Shown here: one piece after another, positions 27,853 through 37,449 of the stretch | Layout: every line of letters starts with the position of its first letter | Position numbering within the stretch: position 1 is the first letter of the stretch | Source: Roseomonas sp. | GTDB lineage: Bacteria > Pseudomonadota > Alphaproteobacteria > Acetobacterales > Acetobacteraceae | Direction: 5' to 3' | NCBI GenBank assembly: GCA_020249775.1 | Contig: JADCFA010000025.1 | Location: 1-64,000 of the forward strand | DNA length: 64,000 bases | Made by a program: the position numbers and the translations under genes | Notes under the pieces: model-generated | What the model was told of the DNA's origin: nothing | The model's input: the letters and a program-made list of their open reading frames with translations, nothing else | The model's database searches: none

Positions 27853-28221
27853 TTACAACACCTCCGGCGCCAGAGAGATGATCTTCATGAACTTCTTCGC
27901 GCGAAGTTCACGCACCACCGGGCCAAAGATACGCGTGCCGATCGGCTCATTCTGCTTGTTGATCAGCACGGCCGCATTGCGGTCGAACCGAATCACAGAA
28001 CCATCATTGCGGCGCACAGGGAAGGAAGTCCGCACGATCACCGCGCGTTCCACCGTACCCTTCTTCACCTTGCCGCGCGGAATGGCTTCCTTGATGGAAA
28101 CGACGATCACGTCGCCCACACCCGCGGTCTTGCGCTTGGAACCGCCCAGCACCTTGATGCATTGGACGCGCCGCGCGCCGGAATTGTCAGCGACTTCCAG
28201 GTTGCTTTCCACTTGAATCAT
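27853..28221 (-). CDS. rplN: 50S ribosomal protein uL14
   Basis: 122 residues starting [20 protein letters not shown], the classic uL14 start, with [20 protein letters not shown] and ends [16 protein letters not shown]. It lies at the subunit interface. Three-base spacing from rpsQ. Confidence 0.98.
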   Translation of the reverse strand: MIQVESNLEVADNSGARRVQCIKVLGGSKRKTAGVGDVIVVSIKEAIPRGKVKKGTVERAVIVRTSFPVRRNDGSVIRFDRNAAVLINKQNEPIGTRIFGPVVRELRAKKFMKIISLAPEVL

Positions 28222-28224
28222 GGA

Positions 28225-28488
28225 TCAGCCTCCCGCCGCCGGCGCCACGGTTTCACCGTTGCGCGCCACTACCGTCCAAACCTTGCGCTTGGAAATCGGC
28301 GGGCATTCTTCGATCTGCACAACATCGCCTTCCTTGCACAGGTTGGCATCGTCATGCGCCGCATACTTCTTCGACTTGCGGATGAATTTCTTATAGAGCG
28401 GATGCATCACGCGACGTTCGACCAAGACCGTAACGGTCTTGTCCATCTTGTCGCTGACGACCCGCCCGGTGAGGACGCGCTTCGGCAT
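28225..28488 (-). CDS. rpsQ: 30S ribosomal protein uS17
   Basis: 87 residues from the ATG at 28488 ([20 protein letters not shown]), with [19 protein letters not shown] and [11 protein letters not shown] longer reading from 28539 would overlap rpmC and add a non-conserved Pro-rich leader, so it is rejected. Early-binding 30S assembly protein. Confidence 0.97.
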   Translation of the reverse strand: MPKRVLTGRVVSDKMDKTVTVLVERRVMHPLYKKFIRKSKKYAAHDDANLCKEGDVVQIEECPPISKRKVWTVVARNGETVAPAAGG

Positions 28489-28504
28489 TGCCGTCGGTCT
28501 CCTC

Positions 28505-28726
28505 TCAGGCTTTGGTTGCGGCGGCGCGGCTGCGCTCACCGATGATGGTCTTCACCCGCGCAATGTCCCGACGGACCTGGCGAATGCGGCCAAGAGCTTC
28601 AAGCTGCCCGGTTGCGCGTTGGAAACGCAGATTGAACTGCTCCTTGCGCAAATCAAGCAACATCGTGTTCAGCTCATCAGCCGATTTGGCGCGAACATCG
28701 CCGATCTTGGTCATGGCCATGATCAA
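28505..28726 (-). CDS. rpmC: 50S ribosomal protein uL29
   Basis: About 73 residues, all helical: [20 protein letters not shown] and [17 protein letters not shown], typical uL29, which sits at the exit tunnel near the SRP/trigger-factor site. The first ATG overlaps the rplP stop (ATGA); two further in-frame ATGs lie within 12 bases, so the exact start is not certain. Confidence 0.95.
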   Translation of the reverse strand: MIMAMTKIGDVRAKSADELNTMLLDLRKEQFNLRFQRATGQLEALGRIRQVRRDIARVKTIIGERSRAAATKA

Positions 28727-29142
28727 GCCTCCAGACCCAGACGGGTCACGAACTTCGTCTTGATCGGCAGCTTGGCGGCACCGAGGCTAAGCGCTTCACG
28801 CGCCACTTCGTTGCTCACGCCGTCGATCTCGAACATGATGCGGCCGGGCTTCACCCGGGCCACCCAATATTCCGGAGAGCCCTTGCCGGAGCCCATGCGG
28901 ACTTCGGCCGGCTTGGTGGAAACCGGCACATCCGGAAAAATACGAATCCACACACGGCCCTGACGCTTCATGGCGCGGGTGATCGCACGACGCGCAGCTT
29001 CGATCTGCCGCGCGGTGACACGTTCAGGCTCCAACGCCTTCAGGCCGAAGCCACCGAAGGACAAGGAAAACCCACCCTTGGCCAAGCCATGGATGCGCCC
29101 CTTATGGGCCTTGCGGAATTTAGTGCGCTTAGGTTGCAGCAT
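28723..29142 (-). CDS. rplP: 50S ribosomal protein uL16
   Basis: 139 residues starting [19 protein letters not shown], with [20 protein letters not shown] and [20 protein letters not shown], which contact the A-site region of 23S rRNA. The Arg modified by the YcfD oxygenase in E. coli lies within the RMGSGKG part. Confidence 0.98.
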   Translation of the reverse strand: MLQPKRTKFRKAHKGRIHGLAKGGFSLSFGGFGLKALEPERVTARQIEAARRAITRAMKRQGRVWIRIFPDVPVSTKPAEVRMGSGKGSPEYWVARVKPGRIMFEIDGVSNEVAREALSLGAAKLPIKTKFVTRLGLEA

Positions 29143-29154
29143 TGTCCTATACCT

Positions 29155-29832
29155 TTAGCGCTGCGGCGCCTGTTCGGCGGCGCGCTTGTCTTGCGCCATC
29201 GGATCATGCGCCATGATCTCACCCTTGAAGACCCAAACCTTCACACCGCAAGTGCCATAGGTGGTCTTCGCCGTCGCCGTGCCGTAATCAATATCGGCAC
29301 GCAGCGTATGCAGCGGCACGCGACCTTCGCGATACCATTCCATGCGCGCGATTTCCGCGCCGCCCAGACGGCCCGAGCAATTGATCCGAATGCCGAGCGC
29401 GCCAAGACGCATCGCGGATTGCACCGCACGCTTCATGGCGCGGCGGAAGGCAACGCGGCGTTCCAGCTGCTGCGCGATGCTTTCAGCGACCAGCACGGCA
29501 TCGATTTCCGGCTTGCGGATTTCGACGATGTTGAGCGCCACTTCGGCACCCGCCATCTTCTGCAAATCCTTGCGCAGCACTTCGATATCCGCGCCCTTCT
29601 TGCCGATGACAACACCGGGGCGGGCAGCATGAATGGTCACGCGCGGCTTCTTGGCCGGGCGTTCAATCACCACGCGGCTCACGCCAGCGCCCTTCAGGCG
29701 ATCACGCAGCTTTTCACGCAGCTTGAAATCTTCATGCAACATCTTGGAATAATCCGCGGCAGCGAACCAGCGGCTATCCCAGGTGCGATTAATGCCAAGC
29801 CGAAGCCCGACGGGATTGACTTTCTGGCCCAT
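29155..29832 (-). CDS. rpsC: 30S ribosomal protein uS3
   Basis: 225 residues from the ATG at 29832 ([20 protein letters not shown]). The KH domain has [20 protein letters not shown], and the C-terminal half has [20 protein letters not shown]. It forms the mRNA entry site with uS4 and uS5. Starts one base after rplV. Confidence 0.98.
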   Translation of the reverse strand: MGQKVNPVGLRLGINRTWDSRWFAAADYSKMLHEDFKLREKLRDRLKGAGVSRVVIERPAKKPRVTIHAARPGVVIGKKGADIEVLRKDLQKMAGAEVALNIVEIRKPEIDAVLVAESIAQQLERRVAFRRAMKRAVQSAMRLGALGIRINCSGRLGGAEIARMEWYREGRVPLHTLRADIDYGTATAKTTYGTCGVKVWVFKGEIMAHDPMAQDKRAAEQAPQR

Positions 29833-29833
29833 A

Positions 29834-30238
29834 TTACGCGGCCTCCTGAGCTTCAGCGGCTTCCGCCACAACCTGTTCGGCCACGACGATCTTCAAATGG
29901 CTGAACCATTTTTCGATGGTCGCGGACCGGCCACGGCCACGTGCATGGAAGCGCTTCATCACCGACGCGCGACCAACTTCGGCGCGGGAGACAACAAGGC
30001 GATCCACATCCAGGCTGTGGTTGTTTTCAGCATTCGCAATCGCGCTTTCCAGCGTCTTCTTCACCGTGCCGGCGATGCGGCGCTTGCTGAAGGTAAGCTG
30101 CGCCACGGCATCCTGCGCCTTCTTGCCGCGGATCATTGCGGCAACCAGGTTCAGCTTGCGCGGGCTCACGCGGATATTGAAGGTCACAGCCTGGGCTTCA
30201 CTATCGGCCAGGCCGCGCGGGTGTTTCGGCTTGCTCAT
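29834..30238 (-). CDS. rplV: 50S ribosomal protein uL22
   Basis: 134 residues. The core [21 protein letters not shown] and the end [20 protein letters not shown] (forming the tunnel-lining beta-hairpin) are typical. N- and C-terminal ends are extended; the C-terminal Glu/Ala tail is unusual but harmless in position. Confidence 0.97.
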   Translation of the reverse strand: MSKPKHPRGLADSEAQAVTFNIRVSPRKLNLVAAMIRGKKAQDAVAQLTFSKRRIAGTVKKTLESAIANAENNHSLDVDRLVVSRAEVGRASVMKRFHARGRGRSATIEKWFSHLKIVVAEQVVAEAAEAQEAA

Positions 30239-30243
30239 TGCTA

Positions 30244-30522
30244 TCAGCCCCGCTTCGTCTTCTTATCCGCCGCATGGCCCGTAAAGGTCCGCGTCGGAGA
30301 GAATTCACCGAATTTATGGCCGACCATGTTTTCAGTGACCTGCACCGGCAAGAACTTCTTGCCGTTATAGACACCGAAAGTCAGGCCAACGAATTGCGGC
30401 AGGATCGTGCTGCGCCGCGACCAGATCTTGATGATCTCATTGCGGGTCGAAGCACGAGCGGCTTCCGCCTTTTTCAGCAGGTAACCGTCAACAAACGGAC
30501 CTTTCCATACGCTGCGCGGCAT
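30244..30522 (-). CDS. rpsS: 30S ribosomal protein uS19
   Basis: 92 residues: [40 protein letters not shown] and [20 protein letters not shown], all strongly conserved. Located in the 30S head near the A-site tRNA. Confidence 0.98.
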   Translation of the reverse strand: MPRSVWKGPFVDGYLLKKAEAARASTRNEIIKIWSRRSTILPQFVGLTFGVYNGKKFLPVQVTENMVGHKFGEFSPTRTFTGHAADKKTKRG

Positions 30523-30527
30523 CGCGA

Positions 30528-31364
30528 TCAGCCCTTCGTCGCGTTGCGGCGACGGACAATAAATCCATCGGACCGCTTGTTATGGCGCGTCTTCGCACCC
30601 TTGGTCGGCTTGCCCCATGGCGTCACTGGATGGCGACCACCAGAGGTACGGCCTTCACCACCACCATGCGGGTGGTCAATCGGGTTCATGGCAACGCCGC
30701 GGTTATGCGGCTTGCGGCCCAGCCAACGATTACGGCCAGCCTTGCCCAGCTGCTGGTTGCTATTGTCGGGGTTGGACACCGCACCGATGGATGCCATGCA
30801 TTCCGCACGGATCAGGCGCAGTTCACCAGACATCAGCTTCACCTGCGCATAGCCGGCATCCTTCCCGACCAACTGCGCGAAAGTGCCGGCAGAGCGCGCG
30901 ATCTTGCCGCCAGCACCCGGCTTCATTTCGATATTATGGATGATGGTACCCACCGGAATGGCCGCCATCGGCATCGCATTGCCCGGCTTGATGTCAGCAC
31001 GTTCGGCCGACACCACCGTATCACCCGCCTTCAGGCGCTGCGGTGCGATGATGTAGGAAAGCTCCCCATCCTCATACTTCAGCAGCGCGATGAAGGCTGT
31101 GCGGTTCGGGTCATATTCCAAACGCTCAACCGTCGCGGGGACGCCGAATTTGTCGCGGCGCTTGAAATCCACGATGCGATAGGACTGCTTATGTCCACCG
31201 CCGCGGAACCGCGAAGTGATGCGCCCGTGATTGTTGCGACCACCTGAATGGGACTTACCTTCGGTCAGCCCCTTTACGGGCTTGCCCTTCCACAATTCGG
31301 AACGGTCAATCAGAATCGTGCCACGCAGCGAAGGCGTGATCGGATTGAAATTCTTGAGCGCCAT
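30528..31364 (-). CDS. rplB: 50S ribosomal protein uL2
   Basis: 278 residues. Contains [20 protein letters not shown], the 23S-binding core, and the invariant [16 protein letters not shown] segment with the His close to the peptidyl-transferase centre. Normal length. Three-base spacing from rplW. Confidence 0.98.
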   Translation of the reverse strand: MALKNFNPITPSLRGTILIDRSELWKGKPVKGLTEGKSHSGGRNNHGRITSRFRGGGHKQSYRIVDFKRRDKFGVPATVERLEYDPNRTAFIALLKYEDGELSYIIAPQRLKAGDTVVSAERADIKPGNAMPMAAIPVGTIIHNIEMKPGAGGKIARSAGTFAQLVGKDAGYAQVKLMSGELRLIRAECMASIGAVSNPDNSNQQLGKAGRNRWLGRKPHNRGVAMNPIDHPHGGGEGRTSGGRHPVTPWGKPTKGAKTRHNKRSDGFIVRRRNATKG

Positions 31365-31367
31365 GGC

Positions 31368-31700
31368 TTACGCGAGCCCCGTCGTGAGGTCGATGCTCTG
31401 GCCTTCGGCAAGCCGCACCATCGCCTTCTTCCAGTCAGACCGCATGCCAGGACGGCCGCGGAAACGCTTCGTCTTGCCCTTCACCACAATGGTGTTCACG
31501 GCAAGCACCTTGACCCCGAACAGGCCTTCAACCGCTGCCTTGATTTCAGGCTTGGTCGCATCGCCCGCCACCTTGAAGGTGATTTGGCCACGCTCGCTAT
31601 TCAGGGTCGCCTTTTCGGTCACCAGCGGGGACAGGATGGTTTGATACATCCTTTCCTTGCTGATCACCGGCTTCTTCGGCTTCGCGGCAGTGTCGCTCAT
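31368..31700 (-). CDS. rplW: 50S ribosomal protein uL23
   Basis: 110 residues: [20 protein letters not shown] and [20 protein letters not shown], then the RNA-binding loop [15 protein letters not shown]. It is the docking site for trigger factor and SRP at the tunnel exit. Overlaps rplD by four bases. The short N-terminal extension (about 18 residues) is variable. Confidence 0.98.
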   Translation of the reverse strand: MSDTAAKPKKPVISKERMYQTILSPLVTEKATLNSERGQITFKVAGDATKPEIKAAVEGLFGVKVLAVNTIVVKGKTKRFRGRPGMRSDWKKAMVRLAEGQSIDLTTGLA

Positions 31701-32317
31701 GCCAGCCGCTCCTTCAGGGCTTCCACGCCCGCGCGCGTCACCGCGAGCACTTCGTGGTTCAGAATGTCATAGACATTGGCGCCAATCGTGGGCAGCACCT
31801 GCACCTTCGGCAGGTTCCGCACGCAGCGGGCGAAATTCTCATCCGCCGCAGCATCCACCACCAAAACGCTCTTCCAACCGAGCGCCTTCACCTTGGCAGC
31901 AACCGCGCTGGTCTTGGCATCGGCCGCAAGTGCGGCATTTTCCAAAACCACCAGCTTGCCTTCGGCGGCCTTCTGGCTGAGCGCACTGATCAGCCCAAGG
32001 CGGCGCACCTTCTTGTTCAGGCTATAGCCATGGTCACGCACAACCGGCCCATGCACCACGCCGCCCTTGCGGAATTGCGGGGAACGCAAGGAACCCTGGC
32101 GTGCATTGCCAGTGCCCTTCTGACGATAGGGCTTCTTGGTCGTGCCCGAAACTTCGGCCATGCCTTTGGCCTTGTGCGTGCCGGCGCGGCGCTTGGCCAA
32201 TTGCCAATGCACCACACGGGCCATGATGTCCGCGCGCGGCGTGGCACCGAAAAGCGCTTCCGGCAATTCGATCTCACCAGCTTTGGTGTTCTCGAGGGTG
32301 ATGACAGGGGTTTGCAT
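31697..32317 (-). CDS. rplD: 50S ribosomal protein uL4
   Basis: 206 residues from the ATG at 32317, which has GAGG five bases upstream. A GTG at 32332 that overlaps the rplC stop (GTGA) is the alternative. The tunnel-constriction loop [20 protein letters not shown] and [20 protein letters not shown] are diagnostic. In E. coli uL4 also represses the S10 operon. Confidence 0.96.
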   Translation of the reverse strand: MQTPVITLENTKAGEIELPEALFGATPRADIMARVVHWQLAKRRAGTHKAKGMAEVSGTTKKPYRQKGTGNARQGSLRSPQFRKGGVVHGPVVRDHGYSLNKKVRRLGLISALSQKAAEGKLVVLENAALAADAKTSAVAAKVKALGWKSVLVVDAAADENFARCVRNLPKVQVLPTIGANVYDILNHEVLAVTRAGVEALKERLA

Positions 32318-32328
32318 CTTCGCCTCGT

Positions 32329-33015
32329 TCACGCGATGGCCGCTGGGAAGGGCGCATCAGCATGGCGCGCGCGCTTCACCGCATCGCGCACCAGCACATA
32401 GCCACCCTTGGACCCCGGCACGGCGCCCTTGATCAACAACAGACCCTTTTCGGCATCCACGCCCGCCACTTCCAAATTCTGGGTGGTCACGCGTTCAACA
32501 CCAAGATGGCCCGCCATCTTCTTGTTCTTGAAGGTCTTGCCCGGATCCTGACGGTTACCGGTAGAACCATGTGAGCGGTGGCTGATGGACACCCCGTGGG
32601 AAGCTTCAAGCCCCGAGAAGTTCCAGCGCTTCATCGCACCCGCGAAGCCCTTACCGACCGTGACACCGGTCACATCCACCTTCTGCCCCGCAACGAAATG
32701 CGCAGGCGAAAGCACGGCACCGGGTTCCAACATGGCATCAGACGCCACACGGAATTCGACAACCTTGCGCGGCGCTTCCACACCAGCCTTCGCGAAATGG
32801 CCCTTATTCGCCTTGGAGACGTTCTTGGGCTTCGCTGTGCCAATGCCAAGCTGAACGGCTTCATAGCCATCCTTCTCCGCGTTGCGCTTTGCAACCACGC
32901 GCACATTGTCAACATGCAGCAGCGTGACAGGGATGGTCGAGCCATCCTCATTGAACAGCCGGGACATGCCCAGCTTCTTGGCGATCAGGCCAGTGCGGCC
33001 ATTTTTCGCGGCCAT
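32329..33015 (-). CDS. rplC: 50S ribosomal protein uL3
   Basis: 228 residues from the ATG at 33015, with GGGAG nine bases upstream ([20 protein letters not shown]). The long loop that reaches the peptidyl-transferase centre is visible as [20 protein letters not shown], including the Gln methylated by PrmB in other bacteria. The C-terminus ([14 protein letters not shown]) is slightly extended. Confidence 0.98.
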   Translation of the reverse strand: MAAKNGRTGLIAKKLGMSRLFNEDGSTIPVTLLHVDNVRVVAKRNAEKDGYEAVQLGIGTAKPKNVSKANKGHFAKAGVEAPRKVVEFRVASDAMLEPGAVLSPAHFVAGQKVDVTGVTVGKGFAGAMKRWNFSGLEASHGVSISHRSHGSTGNRQDPGKTFKNKKMAGHLGVERVTTQNLEVAGVDAEKGLLLIKGAVPGSKGGYVLVRDAVKRARHADAPFPAAIA

Positions 33016-33037
33016 GATGGTAAACTCCCCCGGCCCT

Positions 33038-33346
33038 TCAGATCTTGATTTCGACATCCACACCAGCGGCGAGGTCGAGCTTCATCAGCGCGTCCACCGT
33101 CTGCGGCGTGGGGTCAACGATATCAAGAAGACGGCGATGCGTACGGATTTCGAACTGCTCGCGACTTTTCTTGTCAACATGCGGAGAGCGGTTCACGGTG
33201 AAACGCTCAATATGCGTCGGCAGCGGAATCGGGCCCCGCACGCGCGCACCTGTCCGCTTCGCGGTATTCACGATTTCCCGCGTGCTGCCATCCAGCACGC
33301 GGTGATCGAACGCCTTGAGGCGGATGCGGATATTTTGGTTGTCCAT
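33038..33346 (-). CDS. rpsJ: 30S ribosomal protein uS10
   Basis: 102 residues: [40 protein letters not shown] and [20 protein letters not shown]. It doubles as the NusB/NusG partner in antitermination. First gene of the S10 operon proper, 24 bp after tuf. Confidence 0.98.
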   Translation of the reverse strand: MDNQNIRIRLKAFDHRVLDGSTREIVNTAKRTGARVRGPIPLPTHIERFTVNRSPHVDKKSREQFEIRTHRRLLDIVDPTPQTVDALMKLDLAAGVDVEIKI

Positions 33347-33370
33347 GATCTGGAACCCGATACCCTGTTC

Positions 33371-34558
33371 TTACGCCGTGATCTTCGCGACAACGCCGGC
33401 GCCGACGGTGCGGCCGCCTTCACGAATGGCGAAGCGCAAGCCTTCATCCATCGCGATCGGCGCAATCAATTCCACATCCATCGAAACATTGTCGCCCGGC
33501 ATCACCATCTCCACGCCTTCCGGCAGAGACACAACGCCCGTCACATCCGTCGTGCGGAAATAGAACTGCGGACGATAATTGGTGAAGAACGGCGTGTGAC
33601 GGCCACCTTCTTCCTTCGTCAGCACATAGGCTTCCGCCTTGAACTTCGTGTGCGGCGTGATCGAACCGGGCGCGGCCAATACCTGACCACGCTCCACATC
33701 TTCACGCTTCGTGCCACGCAGCAGCGCGCCGATATTGTCGCCCGCCTGGCCCTGATCCAGCAGCTTGCGGAACATTTCAACGCCGGTCACCGTCGTCTTT
33801 ACCGTCGGCTTCAAGCCGATGATTTCAACTTCTTCACCAACGCGCACAATCCCGCGCTCCACACGGCCGGTCACCACCGTACCGCGGCCAGAGATCGAGA
33901 ACACGTCTTCAATCGGCATCAGGAAGGGACGGTCCACCGGACGTTCCGGCTGCGGAATATAGACATCCACCGCTTCCATCAGCTTCAGGATCGCCTGCTC
34001 ACCCTTCTCAGGATCGCGGTCTTCCAGCGCGCAAAGCGCAGAGCCATGGATGATGGGGATGTCATCGCCCGGGAACTGGTAGCTGCTGAGCAGCTCACGC
34101 ACTTCCATTTCAACGAGTTCGAGCAGATCAGGATCCGCCATATCAACCTTGTTGAGGAAGACCACCAGCGCCGGCACGCCAACCTGGCGCGCGAGCAGGA
34201 TGTGTTCGCGCGTCTGCGGCATGGGGCCGTCAGCGGCGGAAACCACCAGGATCGCGCCATCCATTTGCGCCGCGCCCGTGATCATGTTCTTCACGTAGTC
34301 GGCGTGGCCGGGGCAATCCACATGCGCGTAGTGACGGTTGGCGGTTTCATATTCCACATGCGCCGTGGAAATCGTGATGCCGCGCGCGCGCTCTTCCGGC
34401 GCCTTGTCAATCTGATCATAGGCCGTGAAGGTCGCCCCACCCGCCTTCGCCAGAACCTTGGTGATCGCCGCCGTCAGCGACGTCTTGCCATGGTCCACAT
34501 GCCCGATCGTCCCGATGTTGCAATGCGGCTTGTTCCGCTCAAATTTCGCCTTGGCCAT
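33371..34558 (-). CDS. tuf: translation elongation factor Tu
   Basis: 395-residue GTPase that delivers aminoacyl-tRNA to the ribosome. G1 is GHVDHGKT, G3 is DCPGHADY, G4 is NKVD; domains II and III follow ([12 protein letters not shown], then RTTDVTGVV). It lies between tRNA-Gly and rpsJ. In many relatives the gene before this position is fusA; here two tRNA genes precede it instead. Confidence 0.98.
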   Translation of the reverse strand: MAKAKFERNKPHCNIGTIGHVDHGKTSLTAAITKVLAKAGGATFTAYDQIDKAPEERARGITISTAHVEYETANRHYAHVDCPGHADYVKNMITGAAQMDGAILVVSAADGPMPQTREHILLARQVGVPALVVFLNKVDMADPDLLELVEMEVRELLSSYQFPGDDIPIIHGSALCALEDRDPEKGEQAILKLMEAVDVYIPQPERPVDRPFLMPIEDVFSISGRGTVVTGRVERGIVRVGEEVEIIGLKPTVKTTVTGVEMFRKLLDQGQAGDNIGALLRGTKREDVERGQVLAAPGSITPHTKFKAEAYVLTKEEGGRHTPFFTNYRPQFYFRTTDVTGVVSLPEGVEMVMPGDNVSMDVELIAPIAMDEGLRFAIREGGRTVGAGVVAKITA

Positions 34559-34613
34559 GGCCTTTTCCCGCTACCCTCATTGAACCGTTCACGAAACAAC
34601 CCCGCACGCCCGC

Positions 34614-34687
34614 TGGAGCGGGTGACGGGAATCGAACCCGCACAACCAGCTTGGAAGGCTGGGGCTCTACCATTGAGCTACACCCGC
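34614..34687 (-). tRNA. tRNA-Gly (anticodon TCC)
   Basis: Reverse-strand cloverleaf: acceptor stem GCGGGTG/CACCCGC, D-arm TAGCTCAATGGTAGAGC, anticodon loop CTTCCAA giving TCC, and T-arm GTGCGGGTTCGATTCCCGTC. The 3' CCA is encoded after discriminator T, giving 74 nt. It lies about 55 bp before tuf, with which it is probably cotranscribed. Confidence 0.95.
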
Positions 34688-34754
34688 GCCGAAGCGCTGT
34701 TCCCAACCCCCCTGCCCGTGCCTTGACGAATGCCAAGACCGACAAGCGCTGATA

Positions 34755-34837
34755 TGGAGGGGGTTGGATTCGAACCAACGTAGGCGCAAGCCAACGGATT
34801 TACAGTCCGTCCCCTTTAGCCACTCGGGCACCCCTCC
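34755..34837 (-). tRNA. tRNA-Tyr (anticodon GTA)
   Basis: Reverse-strand type II tRNA of 83 nt with a long variable arm. Acceptor GGAGGGG/CCCCTCC, D-arm with GAGTGGCTAAAGGGG, anticodon loop CTGTAAA giving GTA, and T-arm GGTTCGAATCC. The CCA is not encoded (TAT follows the discriminator A), unlike the adjacent tRNA-Gly. Confidence 0.94.
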
Positions 34838-34877
34838 ACAGCCGCTCGCCCGTAACCGGGGCTGGCGGGAGCGGGCG

Positions 34878-34906
34878 GACTATCCGCATTGCTGGTTTCC
34901 TGTCAA
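34878..34906 (-). promoter_or_regulatory. promoter for tRNA-Tyr - tRNA-Gly - tuf
   Basis: Read leftward, a perfect -35 TTGACA (34906-34901) is followed after 16-17 bases by GATAGT/ATAGTC (about 34884-34878). The predicted start lies about 35 bases before the tRNA-Tyr 5' end. It is the strongest promoter-like pair seen in the window and would drive a strong stable-RNA/tuf transcript that may continue into the S10 operon. Confidence 0.6.
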
Positions 34907-34967
34907 CGGATGGGGCGGAAAAAGCGCGAGGTTTTCATTCTGGCGCGCCCGGCGCAGAATGGGGGCG

Positions 34968-35939
34968 ATGCAACGCCCCCCGAAGCGGCCCCCTGGCCGC
35001 GCCCGCCCGCAAGGCCCCGCCCCGCAATCGCCCACGCGCCGCCCGCGCTTTGAGGATAAGGCCGAAGCGCCGCGCGGCTACCGCAGCGCCCCAGGCCGCT
35101 TCCAAGAGCAGGAGGCCCCGCCGCCCCGTGGCCGGCGCGTGGCTGGCCCTGCACCGATGGAAACCGAAGCCCCCGCCCCACCGCGCCCCGGCGCTGGCGC
35201 GGGATCGGGCGCCTTTTGGCTATATGGCGAACACGCGGTGGCTTCCGCCATTCGCAATCCGCGCCGCAAGACCCGCCGGTTGCTGGTGACAGAAGACGCC
35301 GAGAAAAGCCTGCGCGCCGCGCTGAACCGCCCCTGGCGCCTGCCGCCCGAGCGGATTGAACGCCAGCGCTTCGGCACCTTCCTGACCGAAGATGCGGTGC
35401 ATCAGGGCGTCGCGCTGCTGGTCGAGCCTCTGGAACCCGTCGCACTGGAAGATGCCATCGCCGCTTCCGATGGGCCGGTGCTGCTGCTGGATCAGGTGAC
35501 GGACCCGCGCAATGTGGGGGCGATTCTGCGTTCCGCGGCGGCTTTTGGTGCGGCCTGTGTGGTGCTGCAGGACCGCCACGCGCCGCCCGAAACCGGTGCG
35601 CTGGCCCGCGCTGCCTCGGGCGCCTTGGACATTGTGCCGGTGGTGCGGGAGGTGAATCTCTCGCGCGCCATTGCCAGCCTGCAAAAAGCCGGTTTTTGGG
35701 TGATGGGGCTGGCGGGGGATGCAACGCGCACCCTCGCGGAAGCCTGCCCGAAGGATCGCCGTGTGGCTTTGGTATTGGGCGCGGAAGATACAGGCTTACG
35801 GCGCCTGCAACGCGAAACCTGTGATGAGTTGGTGCGCCTGCCGATCACTGAAGCCATGGAAAGCTTGAATGTCGCGGCGGCGGCGGCGGTCGCGCTTTAT
35901 GAAGTGGTGCGCGACGCCGGGGGCGTGACGGGGGAGTAA
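34968..35939 (+). CDS. rlmB: 23S rRNA (guanosine-2'-O)-methyltransferase RlmB family
   Basis: SpoU-class methyltransferase, in E. coli specific for G2251 in the peptidyl-transferase loop. After a Pro/Arg-rich disordered N-terminus (about 75 residues) comes the L30e-like substrate domain (FWLYGEHAVASAIRNPRRK) and the knotted SAM domain with DQVTDPRNVGAILRSAAAFG, VLGAEDTGLRRL and PITEAMESLNVAAAAAVALY. The start is chosen at 34968 because GGGGG lies closely upstream; ATG at 34959 is possible, and longer readings run into the tRNA-Tyr gene. Confidence 0.92.
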   Translation: MQRPPKRPPGRARPQGPAPQSPTRRPRFEDKAEAPRGYRSAPGRFQEQEAPPPRGRRVAGPAPMETEAPAPPRPGAGAGSGAFWLYGEHAVASAIRNPRRKTRRLLVTEDAEKSLRAALNRPWRLPPERIERQRFGTFLTEDAVHQGVALLVEPLEPVALEDAIAASDGPVLLLDQVTDPRNVGAILRSAAAFGAACVVLQDRHAPPETGALARAASGALDIVPVVREVNLSRAIASLQKAGFWVMGLAGDATRTLAEACPKDRRVALVLGAEDTGLRRLQRETCDELVRLPITEAMESLNVAAAAAVALYEVVRDAGGVTGE

Positions 35940-35949
35940 CCTCCCCCGT
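35928..35949 (+). terminator. rlmB terminator hairpin enclosing the stop codon
   Basis: ACGGGGGAG (35928-35936) pairs perfectly with CTCCCCCGT (35941-35949), and TTTAATT follows. The TAA stop codon of rlmB falls in the four-base loop. It separates rlmB from the converging hydrolase gene. Confidence 0.7.
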
Positions 35950-35956
35950 TTAATTC

Positions 35957-36844
35957 TCACTTTTCCTTCGCAGCGATAATGGCCCCGGAGAGGCTTTCGG
36001 GAATCCGCTGCGTCCAGCGGCCGCAATCCACTTGCGTCACGAAATCCAGCACGGCGCGGTTGAAGGCGTCCGGGTCTTCCAGATTCATGGTGTGGCCGCA
36101 TTTCGGCATGACCAGAAGCGCGCTGCTCATGATGGTGCGCTTCAGGAACAGGGATGGCTCCAGCGTGGGGTCATCCTCATCGCCGGCGATCACCAGGGTT
36201 GGCACCTTCATCTGCTTGAAGCCGGCTTCAAGATCGAACAGCGATGGCCTCTCGCGCTGCACACCTTGCATGGTCAGCGCCGAGCCTTCGGTTGAATGTT
36301 CCGCAAGCTGAGACTGGAATTCCTTGAAACCGCGCGGGTCCTTTTCCTCAAACACCAGGCGCGTCGGGCCGCGAGAATAGATATCGGCCATCTTGTCCAT
36401 GCCCTCCGCGCGGATGCGCGCGGCGGTGGCATCAACCTCGGCCCGGAACTGGTCGCGCTTGCCGGGTGCCGCGCCATAGCCAACGCCGGCGGCGACCAGG
36501 CTGCGGGCCAATTGCGGATGCCTGAGGCCCAGATGCAGCGTGGCAAAGGCGCCCATGGAAAGGCCAACAACATGGGCCGGCGCAAGGTTCAGCCCCTTGA
36601 TCACCGCGGCAATGTCATCCGTCGCGCGGTCCTGGCTGTAGGACGCCGCGGTATTCGGCACGGCAGAAGGCGGATAGCCGCGCGCATTGAACACCACGCA
36701 GCGATAGCGGCGGGAGAAGAAGCGCATCTGCATCTCCCAGGAACGCGAATCGCCCGCGAATTCATGGACGAAGACCATCGGCGTGCCGCTGCCGGCTTCC
36801 TCATAGAACAAATCAACACCGTCATCGGTTCGCAAAAAGGGCAT
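35957..36844 (-). CDS. alpha/beta-fold hydrolase
   Basis: 295 residues from the ATG at 36844; longer readings would run through the divergent sufR promoter. Oxyanion segment HEFAGDSRSW near residue 27, nucleophile elbow GLSMGA (Ser about 95), acid in AGDEDD and catalytic His in KCGHTMNLEDP. It is closest in style to 3-oxoadipate enol-lactonase-type and esterase enzymes; no specific substrate can be assigned. It diverges from the suf operon. Confidence 0.8.
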   Translation of the reverse strand: MPFLRTDDGVDLFYEEAGSGTPMVFVHEFAGDSRSWEMQMRFFSRRYRCVVFNARGYPPSAVPNTAASYSQDRATDDIAAVIKGLNLAPAHVVGLSMGAFATLHLGLRHPQLARSLVAAGVGYGAAPGKRDQFRAEVDATAARIRAEGMDKMADIYSRGPTRLVFEEKDPRGFKEFQSQLAEHSTEGSALTMQGVQRERPSLFDLEAGFKQMKVPTLVIAGDEDDPTLEPSLFLKRTIMSSALLVMPKCGHTMNLEDPDAFNRAVLDFVTQVDCGRWTQRIPESLSGAIIAAKEK

Positions 36845-36910
36845 GGGCTGATCCCGCAATGATTGAAAGGAAGGCCCAGAATGGGCGCGGTTTTCCGCCC
36901 CGTCCAGCGC

Positions 36911-36961
36911 TTGACAGGGCAGGGGGCAAGGCGCATCTGCAAAGCGGACCGTGATGGTCCG
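36911..36961 (+). promoter_or_regulatory. suf operon promoter and possible operator
   Basis: TTGACA at 36911-36916 is a perfect -35 box; the -10 position 17 bases later (CATCTG) is weak, which would fit an activator-dependent or repressed promoter. A perfect inverted repeat CGGACC-gtgat-GGTCCG lies at 36945-36961, about 20 bases before the sufR start. It could be the site through which the regulator controls its own operon. Confidence 0.45.
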
Positions 36962-36981
36962 GATTGCGAAAGGGGTTCCGC

Positions 36982-37440
36982 GTGCTGCGGCTTTCAAAGC
37001 TGACCGATTACGCCGTTGTCGTGCTGACGCGCTTGGATGACGCGGCGGAAGGCGGCGTGCTGACCGCGCCAGGCCTGGCCGGGGCCACAGGCTTGGCCGA
37101 GCCCACGGTCGCCAAGGTCCTGAAAATCCTGGCTCATGCCGGGTTGGTCGAAGGCCGGCGCGGCGCGCTTGGCGGTTATCGCCTGACCCGCCCTTTGGCC
37201 GCCATGCCGCTGATTGAGGTGATCACCGCCATGGATGGCCCCATCGCGCTGACCGCCTGCGTGGATAACTCCTTCGGCGTTTGTGAATCCGAAAGTGCCT
37301 GCCCCGTGCGCGGACGTTGGGACCCGGTGAATGAGGCGATACGTCGCGCGCTGACCGGGATTTCCATTGCCGATCTGGCCGGCCCGCCCGCCGTGGTGCC
37401 GCACCCCGAACCCGCTTCCCCCGTTTTTGTCGCTGGATAG
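36982..37440 (+). CDS. sufR: Rrf2/IscR-family regulator of the suf operon
   Basis: 152 residues from the GTG at 36982, with AGGGG upstream. Winged helix-turn-helix of the Rrf2 family (LSKLTDYAVVVLTRLDDA; ATGLAEPTVAKVLKILAHAG; RGALGGYRLTRP). Three cysteines (in ACVDNSFGVCESESACPVRG, about residues 92-106) are placed as in IscR-type proteins that bind a [2Fe-2S] cluster. It would sense cluster supply and adjust transcription of sufBCDSUTA, which begins 9 bp downstream. The symbol follows the common annotation for Rrf2 genes heading suf operons; it is not the ArsR-like cyanobacterial SufR. Confidence 0.85.
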   Translation: MLRLSKLTDYAVVVLTRLDDAAEGGVLTAPGLAGATGLAEPTVAKVLKILAHAGLVEGRRGALGGYRLTRPLAAMPLIEVITAMDGPIALTACVDNSFGVCESESACPVRGRWDPVNEAIRRALTGISIADLAGPPAVVPHPEPASPVFVAG

Positions 37441-37449
37441 AGCACAACC

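Noticed and set aside
32882-34726. 614-codon open frame on the + strand over tuf, rpsJ and tRNA-Gly
   Set aside because: It is antisense to EF-Tu and uS10 and reads through a tRNA gene; an abnormal Arg/His-rich composition confirms a shadow.
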